Below are positions 35,547 to 44,051 of a DNA stretch of 64,000 nucleotides, piece after piece. Within the stretch, counting starts at the first letter, position 1. The number at the start of each line of letters is the position of its first letter. Made by a program: the position numbers and the translations under genes. The notes under the pieces are model-generated. The model was not told the DNA's origin. It searched no databases and saw nothing but the letters and a program-made list of their open reading frames with translations. Origin of the DNA: Bacteroidales bacterium (lineage in GTDB: Bacteria; Bacteroidota; Bacteroidia; Bacteroidales; Muribaculaceae); NCBI GenBank assembly GCA_015061055.1, contig SUXH01000007.1:1-64000 (forward strand), given 5' to 3'.

Positions 35547-35975
35547 ATGAAAATAGCGATTATCAATGGGCCAAACTTGAATCTGCTTGGAGTAAGGGAA
35601 CCTTCAATCTATGGAAACGAGGGATTTGAAAACTTTTTGAAAACCCTTCAAGCGAAATTCTGCGATGAAATCGAGATTTCCTATTTCCAAAGCAACCACG
35701 AAGGAGCTATCATCGACGAATTGCACCGCATTGGCTTTTCCTACGATGGTATAGTGCTCAATGCAGGAGCTTACACTCACACATCGATAGCCATTGCCGA
35801 TGCTATCAGCGCAATAACCACTCCGGTTGTGGAGGTGCACATATCCAACGTGCATAAGCGCGAAGAATTCCGACATCACTCTATGATTTCGGGAGTGTGT
35901 CTTGGCGTGATTGCAGGGTTCGGGCTCGACAGCTATCGCCTCGCTATCGAAGCATTAAAACACAAGACTATATGA
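35547..35975 (+). CDS. aroQ: 3-dehydroquinate dehydratase, type II
   Basis: A 142-residue shikimate-pathway enzyme that dehydrates 3-dehydroquinate. Family motifs: INGPNLNLLGVREPSIYG at the N-terminus with the flexible-loop Arg and catalytic Tyr (Tyr near residue 22), NAGAYTHTSIAI, and EVHISNVHKREEFRHHS with the catalytic His. The dodecameric type II enzyme is typically about 145 residues, so the gene is complete. Its stop overlaps the start of the O-methyltransferase gene (ATGA). Confidence 0.95.
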   Translation: MKIAIINGPNLNLLGVREPSIYGNEGFENFLKTLQAKFCDEIEISYFQSNHEGAIIDELHRIGFSYDGIVLNAGAYTHTSIAIADAISAITTPVVEVHISNVHKREEFRHHSMISGVCLGVIAGFGLDSYRLAIEALKHKTI

Positions 35976-36613
35976 CCGAAGAGTTAGAAGATTACATACT
36001 TTCTCACATCGACAAAGAAGGCGAACACCTCACTCGACTCAATCGCGAGACACACATTTATCATTTGCGCCCGCGTATGTGTTCGGGACACTTGCAGGGT
36101 CGACTGTTGAAGATGTTTGTGAGAATGATCAACCCTAAGAATATTCTTGAATTGGGGACTTTCACAGGCTACTCGGCTCTGTGTCTCGCTGAAGGACTTA
36201 TTGCTCCCGAAGGTGAACTGCACACCATCGAAATCGACGACGAACTTGAGGACTTTATACGCAGCCACTTCGAACAATCGGTTTTGGCTGATCGCATTCA
36301 CCTGCACATTGGCGATGCTCGACACATCCTACCTTCGCTCGGAAAGACATTCGACCTCGTGTTTATGGACGCCAACAAACGTGAATACTGCGAATACTAC
36401 GACCTCGTGTTCCCACTCCTATCTTCCGGCGGATTCATCATTGCCGACAATACATTATGGGACGGAAAAGTAGTCGATTGGGGCAAAAAACTTGATGCAC
36501 AGACCGAAGGAATCCTTCGTTTTAACGATATGGTAGCACATGACTCTCGTGTGGAGAAAGTGATTATACCTCTTCGTGACGGACTCACTATCATATACAA
36601 GAAACCATTATAA
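35972..36613 (+). CDS. SAM-dependent O-methyltransferase (class I, caffeoyl-CoA OMT type)
   Basis: A 213-residue Rossmann-fold methyltransferase. The start at 35972 (MTEELEDY) overlaps the aroQ stop by four bases. The SAM-binding motif is ELGTFTGYSALCLAEGL, with the acidic residue at the end of strand two in HTIEIDDEL, and the metal/substrate-site Asp in DLVFMDANK and IADNTLWDGKV. Members methylate catechol-like or other small hydroxylated substrates with a divalent metal. The coupling to aroQ is a common Bacteroidota arrangement but does not identify the substrate. Confidence 0.9.
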   Translation: MTEELEDYILSHIDKEGEHLTRLNRETHIYHLRPRMCSGHLQGRLLKMFVRMINPKNILELGTFTGYSALCLAEGLIAPEGELHTIEIDDELEDFIRSHFEQSVLADRIHLHIGDARHILPSLGKTFDLVFMDANKREYCEYYDLVFPLLSSGGFIIADNTLWDGKVVDWGKKLDAQTEGILRFNDMVAHDSRVEKVIIPLRDGLTIIYKKPL

Positions 36614-36633
36614 ACAAATTCGAAACACAAAAT

Positions 36634-37005
36634 ATGGAAACAACAAGACAACAAAAAATAGCTCGACTACTACAAAAAGAATTGAGCGAAATATTCCGAC
36701 AAGAAACAGCCAAGATTGGCAATGTTATCGTGAGTGTCAGCACTGTACGCGTATCACCCGACTTAAGCATAGCTCGCGCATATCTAAGCATATTCCCTTC
36801 CGACAAGGCACAAGTACTAATCGAAAGCATCAACAAGAGCGCAAAGCAAATACGATATGAACTCGCTCAAAAAGTTCGTTTTCAATTGAGAAAGACACCT
36901 GAACTTTTCTTCCATATCGATGACTCGCTCGACTATATCGAACACATCGATAACCTACTTGCAAAGACCTCAAAAAAGGAAGAAAACCCCACAAATGAGG
37001 AGTAA
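36634..37005 (+). CDS. rbfA: 30S ribosome-binding factor A
   Basis: A 123-residue KH-like protein that binds immature 30S subunits and helps 16S 5'-end maturation, especially in the cold. Conserved features: RIARLLQKELSEIF-type N-terminal helix, VIVSVSTVRVSPDLSIARAYLSIFP, and the C-terminal LRKTPELFFHIDDSLDYIEHIDNLL. Complete. It lies 20 bases after the methyltransferase gene and 21 bases before the permease gene, in one plus-strand operon beginning with aroQ. Confidence 0.94.
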   Translation: METTRQQKIARLLQKELSEIFRQETAKIGNVIVSVSTVRVSPDLSIARAYLSIFPSDKAQVLIESINKSAKQIRYELAQKVRFQLRKTPELFFHIDDSLDYIEHIDNLLAKTSKKEENPTNEE

Positions 37006-37026
37006 GCCTCAAAAAAAATTATCACA

Positions 37027-38259
37027 ATGAATCTTACCCTGAAAATAGCTTGGAGATACCTCAAAGCCAAGAAAACGCACAATGCGGTAAATATCATATC
37101 CATCATTTCGGTGTGTGGTGTCGTGATTGCCACCACTGCCCTCGTGTGCGTGCTTTCGGTATTCAACGGCTTTTCGGGACTTATGAGCGACAAACTCGCA
37201 AAACTCGACCCACAAATCAAGATTCAACCCGTAAAAGGGAAAACTCTCAACTCCGATAGCATCATAAACACTCTCAATAATATTGACGAGATTGAGATGT
37301 CACTCCCGGTCATCGAAGAACAGGCTCTCGCTGTCTATATGGACAAGCAAATGCCCGTAAACATAAAAGGTATATGCCAGGATTACAACAAGTTAACCGA
37401 ATTTGACGATGTAATCAGATACGGAGCTTTCGAATTGGCGGACAGCTCCCATAACTACGCCATTATCAGCATTTTAGTCGCAAGCAGGCTACAATCGGGA
37501 GCAGGATTCTATGATTTCATACACATCTATACCCCTAAGCGTCAAGGTACTATAAATCTTGCCAATCCAAGTGGTGCTTTCCGCAAAGACTCCCTCCTCA
37601 TCTCCTCAATCTACCAAACCGACCAGAACACCTACGACCGCGATATGATTTTCATACCAATTGAAGTGGCGCGCAAGCTCCTTTCCTACGACAATAACAT
37701 AGCAACGGCAGTAGAAATTAAGTTACGAAAAAACGCCGATGAAACAGCTGTAATAAAGCATCTATCAACACTCTTGGGCGACCAATACACTGTAAACGAC
37801 CGACTTATGCAACAAGAATCAGTGTATAAAATGGTTAATGTAGAAAAATGGGTTACATTCCTCTTGCTATCTTTCATACTTGTCATAGCCTCCTTCAATG
37901 TAATAAGTTCATTATCGCTTCTCATAATCGAAAAAGATGAGAGTATCACCACATTCCGCAATATTGGAGCCACCGACCGACAAATCACACACATTTTCGT
38001 TACCGAAGGTCTTTTGATTTCATTCGTAGGAGCAGTAGCAGGGATTACACTTGGAGTGATTCTGTGTCTTCTTCAACAAGAATTTGGCTTAATAAAACTT
38101 GCAGGCGATACATCGGCGGTAATCATTGACAGCTATCCAGTACGCCTAATATTCAGCGACCTATTAATCGTTTTTGCAATGGTGGGAATCGTCGGATTGC
38201 TAACATCATTTACAACTGCTGTTTTTATGCGCTCGCGACTAAAAAATAAAAAATTGTAA
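37027..38259 (+). CDS. LolC/LolE-type ABC transporter permease
   Basis: A 410-residue inner-membrane protein with the LolCE/MacB layout: one N-terminal membrane helix (NIISIISVCGVVIATTALVCVLSVFNGF, about residues 22-50), a large periplasmic domain, and three C-terminal helices (about 275-300, 330-355, 370-395), with the FtsX-type motif FRNIGATDRQI. In Gram-negatives such proteins extract lipoproteins from the inner membrane together with an ATPase (LolD), which is not encoded here. It is the last gene of the aroQ operon; rbfA followed by a LolCE-type permease is a familiar Bacteroidota order. Confidence 0.88.
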   Translation: MNLTLKIAWRYLKAKKTHNAVNIISIISVCGVVIATTALVCVLSVFNGFSGLMSDKLAKLDPQIKIQPVKGKTLNSDSIINTLNNIDEIEMSLPVIEEQALAVYMDKQMPVNIKGICQDYNKLTEFDDVIRYGAFELADSSHNYAIISILVASRLQSGAGFYDFIHIYTPKRQGTINLANPSGAFRKDSLLISSIYQTDQNTYDRDMIFIPIEVARKLLSYDNNIATAVEIKLRKNADETAVIKHLSTLLGDQYTVNDRLMQQESVYKMVNVEKWVTFLLLSFILVIASFNVISSLSLLIIEKDESITTFRNIGATDRQITHIFVTEGLLISFVGAVAGITLGVILCLLQQEFGLIKLAGDTSAVIIDSYPVRLIFSDLLIVFAMVGIVGLLTSFTTAVFMRSRLKNKKL

Positions 38260-38379
38260 TATAACCACAAAAAAACAGTTTTTTCAATCACATATAAACC
38301 CATATATGCTAAAATTTAACTAACTTAGACACGTTTTTAAAAAATAAGATATTGATTCACTAATTTTAATCTTTAACTA

Positions 38380-40167
38380 ATGAAAAAAATCTACTTTTTA
38401 ACACTCGCAATCTTTTGCGCTTGCATTGCAAACGCTGCTGGGATTATAAACATTTATGCAAAGAAGAGTAATGTTACTACATCTCTTAATCTTTATGCTT
38501 GGACAAGTAATGGTGAATTACTTGGTAACTGGCCTGGAACTCCATTCTCCGAAACTGTAAATATTGGAGGTGTCGACTATTGGAAAATGGCTGTAAACAC
38601 AGGAACAAATGCCACTTGGAACCTTATCTTCAACAACTCTAACGGTCAAACTGTCGATATGAAAGGTCCTTCTACCGACACTTATTACGAAGTGGCAACA
38701 GGAGGTAGCAAAGGTCTTATTGCAACCACAGTAGCCGATATGAATCCCAATTCAACAGGATTCTATCTATATGGAAATGAAATTAACAACTGGAATAAAG
38801 ATAGCAGCTATGAATTTCAAAAGACAACTACCGACAAAGTGTACACACTTGAAAACGTAAAGGTGTGTGGATTCTTTAAAGTAGGAAATTCCGATTGGAC
38901 AGCAAGCTTCGGTCCTATGAACAACAATGCTGCTATCATAGCAAATACTCCCATAACACTCACCAATAGTGCCGATAGTAAAAACTTTTACACTGATGGC
39001 ACATACATTGCGACATTCACTCTTGATATGACAAACGAATCTCCTGTTCTTTCATTCACAGGAAGTAAGTCCAACTCTGAAGTGTATCTAAAAGGTGAAA
39101 TCAATAATTGGAGCGACAACGCCGATTGGCAATTCAACAGCCTCGGGGCAGGAGTTTACACTCTCGAAAAAGCTTTCCAAGCTTCAGCTGGTCAATTCAA
39201 AATCACAGCCAACAGCAATTGGTATGGCATCCCAAGCGAAAACGAACCTGCAATTCTACAATATGGCACCACAACTCTTGGTGATGGCAGAAATATGATT
39301 CTTCCCGAAGGTACTTTTGCTGAGAAAATGACGTTGAATATCAACGAAGACGGCTCGGTCTCTATCAGTGTAGAAGAAGGAGTATTCGTTGAAGGTATTT
39401 TCCTTCGTGGCAACATCAACAATTGGGAAGCTGATTCAGCGTATAAATTCACCGAAACAGCCGAAGGCGTTTACGAACTCAAAAATATTCGTTTGCAAGG
39501 TTATTTCAAGATTGCCGATGCACAATGGGCTAAACACAATTATGGTTCGGCCGATGGTTCAAACATCAAAATTGGTACAGCTAATTATGTTGTAAACGGA
39601 GGAGAAAGTAAAAACTTCACTCTCAATGAAACTTATCAATGCAGTGTTATCAAACTTGATATCTCTGGCGACAGCCCCATACTTACAATTAGTGGCGAAG
39701 CCACCACTTCTGGCATATTTGTTGCTACCAACACTCTCGGTAACGACAACGCCGAATGGGAATTCATCGACAATGGTGCAGGATACTACACTCTTGAAAA
39801 CACTCTTCAAGATGAAGATTTCAACATCATCGTGAATGGAAAATCATATGGTATTGCGGCTAATCATTACACAGATAACGTAATCGGATACGATGAAGTT
39901 ATCGAACTTGTTGAAGGCGGAAACAAGATTGCTATTGCTGAAGAAAGTGCTATCGGTTCATTCGAAGTTACTATCACCGACAACGGAGTTGTTTCTATAA
40001 TGATTATCGAAGGAGAATACACCAATTCATCAGCCATCGAAATAGTTGATGCCGATAACAACGCACCGATCGAATACTTCAACCTACAAGGAGTGAAAGC
40101 AACACACCTTGAAAAAGGAATCTTCATCAAGAAGCAAGGCAATAAGACAACAAAAGTGATTTTTTAA
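38380..40167 (+). CDS. Secreted starch-binding-module protein with C-terminal sorting-like tail
   Basis: A 595-residue exported protein: signal peptide (to about ANA, residue 19), an N-terminal CBM26-like starch-binding domain with conserved Trp (LYAWTSNGELLGNWPGT, about residues 37-54), then about four SusE/SusF-like repeats with the pattern GxINNW...YxL.N (Trp near residues 139, 244, 350). The C-terminus, EYFNLQGVKATHLEKGIFIKK..., matches the type IX-like sorting tail common in Bacteroidales secreted proteins. No catalytic domain is visible, so it is a binding protein, probably for alpha-glucan at the cell surface. No sus operon is nearby. Confidence 0.8.
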   Translation: MKKIYFLTLAIFCACIANAAGIINIYAKKSNVTTSLNLYAWTSNGELLGNWPGTPFSETVNIGGVDYWKMAVNTGTNATWNLIFNNSNGQTVDMKGPSTDTYYEVATGGSKGLIATTVADMNPNSTGFYLYGNEINNWNKDSSYEFQKTTTDKVYTLENVKVCGFFKVGNSDWTASFGPMNNNAAIIANTPITLTNSADSKNFYTDGTYIATFTLDMTNESPVLSFTGSKSNSEVYLKGEINNWSDNADWQFNSLGAGVYTLEKAFQASAGQFKITANSNWYGIPSENEPAILQYGTTTLGDGRNMILPEGTFAEKMTLNINEDGSVSISVEEGVFVEGIFLRGNINNWEADSAYKFTETAEGVYELKNIRLQGYFKIADAQWAKHNYGSADGSNIKIGTANYVVNGGESKNFTLNETYQCSVIKLDISGDSPILTISGEATTSGIFVATNTLGNDNAEWEFIDNGAGYYTLENTLQDEDFNIIVNGKSYGIAANHYTDNVIGYDEVIELVEGGNKIAIAEESAIGSFEVTITDNGVVSIMIIEGEYTNSSAIEIVDADNNAPIEYFNLQGVKATHLEKGIFIKKQGNKTTKVIF

Positions 40168-40200
40168 TTTAAAAAATCTCACACATTATCTATAAAATAA

Positions 40201-40240
40201 ACGGAGCCAAATCGCAATATTTGGTTCTGTTTATTTTTAT
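40201..40240 (+). terminator. Terminator of the starch-module gene
   Basis: ACGGAGCCAAAT (40201-40212) with ATTTGGTTCTGT (40219-40230), with two G-U pairs, followed by a T-rich stretch. Confidence 0.7.
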
Positions 40241-40332
40241 ATCTATATATCTCTTTTAAGCACAACAATAAAAAAACTATACTTTTTTACACTTTTTAAA
40301 CACACTTTCGTACATATCAACTAATTTTATGT

Positions 40333-40340
40333 TATTTTTG
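40333..40340 (+). promoter_or_regulatory. Promoter -7 element of the second DUF4251 gene
   Basis: TATTTTTG. The operator-like block found before the first DUF4251 gene is absent here, so the two paralogues are probably controlled differently. Confidence 0.5.
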
Positions 40341-40368
40341 TGCCATTAAACCAATAATTATACGTATT

Positions 40369-41040
40369 ATGAAAAAAACAATTTTATCAATCATCGCTAT
40401 CGTAGTTGCTTTAATCACTATGACAGCCCAAGCAAGTAGCGAAGCTTATCCTCAAGAACTTTCTAAAAAGGAGCAAAAAGAACTTGAGAAAAAGAAAAAA
40501 GCACAAGAAGACTCTATCGCCCACGCGGAAGCTGTAAATGCTATTAAAAATGGCTCTTACATTCTCATCACCGAAAGAATTTATCCACTAAACATTGCAA
40601 CTAACGGTCAAAAAATCAACTTTGTGATTTTCGACAAAGAACAACTCACCCTACAAACAGGTGTTATTGGAGCTGCTGGTGGTAACAACCTTCTTGGTGG
40701 TATCACAATAACAGCTGCGCTAAAAGATAAACCAAAAATTGAAGAAAAGAAGAATGGTCAAGTAAACTCATCATTCAGTGTGACCGACGAATACATCGCA
40801 GGCAAGGTAAAAGTAAGCCTCGACAAAAAGGATAACTATGCTGAAATAAGTCTTCTTGAAATAAAATCAGGATCAAAAGTAAGTTTCGCAGGACGTATCA
40901 TCCCATTCAGTCAATCAATGGTAGGAAGTGCAATCCAAATGGGTAAGCCATTTATTCCAGACCCAACACAAGGTTTCGGTAAGGGTGGAAGAAACGATGC
41001 GAATCTAATCATAAGTTTCCTAAACGGTTCAAAATTCTAA
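40369..41040 (+). CDS. DUF4251 family exported protein (copy 2)
   Basis: A 223-residue paralogue of the protein at 33807: signal peptide (to about TAQA, residue 22), the same charged helix LSKKEQKELEKKKKAQEDSIAHA, and a DUF4251 domain (GGITI, IPFSQSMVG). The mature domains differ at roughly half of positions, yet the DNA for the charged helix is nearly identical. Function unknown. Monocistronic, with its own promoter and a terminator at 41087-41125. Confidence 0.8.
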   Translation: MKKTILSIIAIVVALITMTAQASSEAYPQELSKKEQKELEKKKKAQEDSIAHAEAVNAIKNGSYILITERIYPLNIATNGQKINFVIFDKEQLTLQTGVIGAAGGNNLLGGITITAALKDKPKIEEKKNGQVNSSFSVTDEYIAGKVKVSLDKKDNYAEISLLEIKSGSKVSFAGRIIPFSQSMVGSAIQMGKPFIPDPTQGFGKGGRNDANLIISFLNGSKF

Positions 41041-41086
41041 TTTGATTTCAATATCACAAAAAATTGATTTTCAACCTTATAACCAT

Positions 41087-41125
41087 AAACTGTGTCAAAA
41101 TGCAATTTTTGGCACAGTTTTTATT
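41087..41125. terminator. Bidirectional terminator
   Basis: AAACTGTGTCAAAA (41087-41100) with TTTTGGCACAGTTT (41107-41120), one G-U pair, then a T-rich stretch. It separates the DUF4251 gene from the convergent PCMD gene. Confidence 0.75.
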
Positions 41126-41142
41126 TATCATTACTATAATAA

Positions 41143-42105
41143 TCAATATTGCAAAGCGATATTGTCGAGCCAAAGGGTCATACCCACTGTACCTTCGTAG
41201 GCTGTTCCACAGCCCGATGATGCCATTATGAGTAAATGTGTGGGTATTGCATTCTCATCATCCCATCCAACTTCCTCCACCGGCACCATTTTTTGGTGGG
41301 AGTTGCGCGCATAATAGGCATTTTCACCCCTAATAAGCCCCATAAACGATTTGTAATCAGAGTGTTGCGAGATGTCCCCGTATAATACAGGAATTTTGTA
41401 AACATTCACCCAGTCTAAAGTGGTGTGATTGAAACGTTTACGCCCTGTTCCCACCCTCTTAGCATATATATTTCCGTCCTTGTCCTCCCAACGCCGTTGC
41501 AGGATGATAAACACTTCGGCATTGTCGCTCTTGTCGAGCTGTTTTTGAGAGCCGAATCCATCGGAGTGAGTCATTCGGTTGTCATCGGGTACTGTTAGTT
41601 TATAGTCGAAAATAAGATGTGTGGGGCGCTTTGTAAATGGGATTCCCATATTCATCTTGCTGTAAGGATTTTTTGTACTCGACACAGGTTCGAGCATCTC
41701 ACCAAGAAAAATACTCCCCGAAACGAGAACTTTGAGGTTTATTATACCTATTGCTCTCACTTTTTCAAGTATGGTGGTCATTTTCACACACTTATCCTTG
41801 TCGCTCCGTATATCGGGAAATACAGCATTGCTGCATTTGGTAATGCCCATCACTTTTGCCATCACATTTGAAGTAGCCCAAGGAGAACCGTCATCATTTT
41901 TGTAAGGTTTATCGCCCACAATTGTCTTGTCCGGTCCTATTTCATAAAGTGTTCTTGTGTTTCCACCTATAACTGCCGATTCTTTTATTTCACGCACCAC
42001 CCATGAATCAAAGTCGCCATAAGGTATTGGTTCGATAGATTGAGAGAAAGCAATTGTGCTCGAAAACACAAGCAATAGATTGGTGTAGATTCGTGTAGGG
42101 CTCAT
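41143..42105 (-). CDS. PCMD (putative carbohydrate metabolism domain) exported protein
   Basis: A 320-residue protein. I place the start at 42105 (MSPTRIYTNLLLVFSSTIAFSQ), giving a clean signal peptide; the frame extends 18 codons further upstream without need. The mature protein is a PCMD-type beta-sandwich: THLIFDYKLTVPDD, VFIILQRRWEDKDGN, THLLIMASSGCG and the C-terminal hallmark LWLDNIALQY. PCMD proteins are Bacteroidota-specific, usually near glycan-use genes, and probably bind carbohydrate. The DUF2851 gene lies just over 100 bases upstream on the same strand; cotranscription is possible. Confidence 0.78.
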   Translation of the reverse strand: MSPTRIYTNLLLVFSSTIAFSQSIEPIPYGDFDSWVVREIKESAVIGGNTRTLYEIGPDKTIVGDKPYKNDDGSPWATSNVMAKVMGITKCSNAVFPDIRSDKDKCVKMTTILEKVRAIGIINLKVLVSGSIFLGEMLEPVSSTKNPYSKMNMGIPFTKRPTHLIFDYKLTVPDDNRMTHSDGFGSQKQLDKSDNAEVFIILQRRWEDKDGNIYAKRVGTGRKRFNHTTLDWVNVYKIPVLYGDISQHSDYKSFMGLIRGENAYYARNSHQKMVPVEEVGWDDENAIPTHLLIMASSGCGTAYEGTVGMTLWLDNIALQY

Positions 42106-42210
42106 CGTTAATCTGTTTATATACACAGAATCAACGATGTGAAAGTCGAAGAAGTTCAAAGAGTGTTACAAACTCACCTCATAAGTGCGTATTTGTACAA
42201 ATGAAGGAGG

Positions 42211-43497
42211 TTAAGGAATTTTGGTGGCTGCTTGTGAAAGTAGTCGGTGCCCGATAGTACAATAAATACATTTTCGTGTGTCGCAGTATTCTCTCTTGGC
42301 TTGAATGAGAGCCTGCGATGTGAGCGCATCCTTACACGTGATACCAGATTTTACAAATGTATCTACGATGGAATTTTTCTCAGCTTTTAACGATTCGAGC
42401 AAATCAACAGCTTTGTCGGCATAGTCGTAATTGCCTGTTATCGAAGCATACGCATAGTATAGTGGAGCTACTGTGTTGATGAGAATGATATCGATTGAGG
42501 CGTTGCTGAGAGCTTTGTGCGAACTTGTAGCTGTATCGGCAAACGAGTAGTGCGTCGCCCAATAGCCTGTGAGTTCAATAGTGAAAAGTTGGCGCAAGGC
42601 ATCCTCGCTTGGAGCATTAAGAATACTCTCCATAAGTCGGAAACCATCGAAAACATAGTGCGCAAGCATCGCTATACGTCGGTGTGGGAAATTCTGCGGA
42701 CGTATGCGGAATGATTTCCACGTTTCGCCCTCCATAGGTGTCAGAGTGAACTTGTTAGCAAGAAAAGAGTATTCCGAACATAGATGCTGATAGTAAGCAT
42801 CGTGGGGATGCAAGTTGCTATCAAGCATACCGGCTTGTCCAAATAGAAGGGCTTCGATTTGGAACAGAGAATCACAATGTTTGTGAAGAAGCCTGAGCGG
42901 GCTGCGTCGAGCAAGACGTTCGAATGCATCGTTATTGATACCAAATCCAAGATTGCGCGACAGTGTAACAAAACACACGTCTTCCCAACTTCCATGAAAC
43001 GAGTCGTACAACTCCCGAATACGTTCGGTCTTGGCTTGCAGGCGCTCAAAGGCGAGAGTTTGCACCCACTCGGATAATGTTAGCGAGGGAGTATCTTTGA
43101 GGTGAGCGGCACAAGGTAATGAATTTGAGGCGTTCACGAGCAAATTATATCTCTCACTGAAATTATGTGAATATCGAAGAACCATTTGTGGAATTAGTTC
43201 GCCGTTGGTACGATACACCGGTGCATCATCTTTCTCCACCACATGCAATATTACCGAGTCGTAGGCTTTATCTTTGTCGTGGTTGTGGCGTTTCCAATCG
43301 GTTGCGCGAACATGAATTTCCACATTGCCCGCCCACACGTTCCCATCGATTTCAATCTTTGCATTGAAAAAGTCGGGGCCGGCATCGGTGTTGAGAGTTC
43401 CAGGATCGATGATGTTGATGCGTCTACCATCCACTGTGGTCATTGCTGATGCGTTCCACAGCCGATGCTGCCATATATATTGCATTAGTTTTTCCAT
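42211..43497 (-). CDS. DUF2851 family protein
   Basis: A 428-residue cytosolic protein with the DUF2851 start (YIWQHRLWN, DGRRINIIDPGTLNTDAGPDFFNAKI, GNVEIHVRATDWKRHNHDKD) and a Cys pair in the tail (CDTRKCIYCTIGHRLL). The family is restricted mostly to Bacteroidota and has no proven function. The gene is complete and has a candidate -7 element, TAAATTTG, at 43537-43544 on the minus strand. Its first 63 bases are duplicated, with some 80% identity and a frameshift, at 46188-46251, next to the GH25 gene. Confidence 0.85.
   Translation of the reverse strand: MEKLMQYIWQHRLWNASAMTTVDGRRINIIDPGTLNTDAGPDFFNAKIEIDGNVWAGNVEIHVRATDWKRHNHDKDKAYDSVILHVVEKDDAPVYRTNGELIPQMVLRYSHNFSERYNLLVNASNSLPCAAHLKDTPSLTLSEWVQTLAFERLQAKTERIRELYDSFHGSWEDVCFVTLSRNLGFGINNDAFERLARRSPLRLLHKHCDSLFQIEALLFGQAGMLDSNLHPHDAYYQHLCSEYSFLANKFTLTPMEGETWKSFRIRPQNFPHRRIAMLAHYVFDGFRLMESILNAPSEDALRQLFTIELTGYWATHYSFADTATSSHKALSNASIDIILINTVAPLYYAYASITGNYDYADKAVDLLESLKAEKNSIVDTFVKSGITCKDALTSQALIQAKREYCDTRKCIYCTIGHRLLSQAATKIP
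43435..43497 (-). repeat. Intact half of a direct repeat: 5' end of DUF2851
   Basis: This stretch (start codon at 43497) is repeated in the same orientation at 46188-46251. Shared strings include TGTGGTCATTGCTGATGCG and TTGCATTAGTTTTT. Confidence 0.8.
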
Positions 43498-43536
43498 TGT
43501 ACAAGCCTTTCAAAACGAATTTCAATGCAAATAAAG

Positions 43537-43544
43537 CAAATTTA
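43537..43544 (-). promoter_or_regulatory. Possible promoter of the DUF2851 gene
   Basis: TAAATTTG on the minus strand, with a TTG 22 bases upstream of it; it would give a leader of about 33 bases. Confidence 0.4.
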
Positions 43545-43610
43545 AAACGATTATTTGCTAATTTTTCAAAAATTATATTGTGTGTGAAAGAATTTTGCCC
43601 ACCCTATATA

Positions 43611-43763
43611 TACTTTTGTGGTGAAAAAAGTTGATAGTTAGTAACAACCAAAGAATCTTAAAAGTGAGAGCCGTGAGGCTGTCCTAATGCATGAAAAACA
43701 CAATGAGAACCATTTAAGGGAAAGGAAATCTGCAACAATCACAGTTGCCGGTTTCCTTTTTTT
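43611..43763 (+). ncRNA. Candidate small RNA with own promoter and terminator
   Basis: A TACTTTTG -7 element (43611-43618) predicts a start near 43625. About 110 bases on, AAAGGAAA (43731-43738) pairs with TTTCCTTT (43752-43759), with an inner GCAAC/GTTGC pairing, followed by a T run. Between them is a short hairpin, AGCC-GTGA-GGCT, and no reading frame. The expected RNA is about 135-140 nucleotides. No known family recognised. Confidence 0.4.
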
Positions 43764-43766
43764 ACC

Positions 43767-43820
43767 TCCGGGAGCTGAAGCACCCGGTTACCTCAAATGA
43801 TGCCCTGTGGCGTGCTCTCT
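43767..43820 (+). repeat. Dispersed repeat C, copy 1
   Basis: Matches 51103-51155 from CTCCGGG through CCCGGTTACC to GATGNCGCCCTG-like sequence. It contains a small GC-rich hairpin (CCGGGAGC / GCACCCGG), like a REP element. Confidence 0.6.
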
Positions 43821-43923
43821 TATCCGACATCTCTACGTCGGCGTGTCGCCTTGCTCTGCGCCGGGCTGTTCTATATATCGCTTTTCAGCGTGTTTTTACA
43901 CTGTTTGTGGTGTGTTGAAAAGT

Positions 43924-44019
43924 GGGCGAAAAACATCGATGAAATCGGCATTTTTTGAATTTGCGTACTTTTTGCGTACTATTTTTCTTGGTATTTTTAT
44001 TGCCGAATTTGTATTTTTG
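43924..44019 (+). promoter_or_regulatory. Shared upstream block and promoter, copy 3
   Basis: Block 43924-43991 with the same GCGTACT direct repeat at 11-base spacing, a TTGG -33 region, and TATTTTTG at 44012-44019, 21 bases on. One base is inserted relative to copies 1 and 2 (GGCATTTTTT against GTGTTTTTT), which breaks any conserved reading frame and supports a regulatory role. Confidence 0.7.
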
Positions 44020-44051
44020 TATCAATTAAAACTTAAAACGTAAAAAAATCT

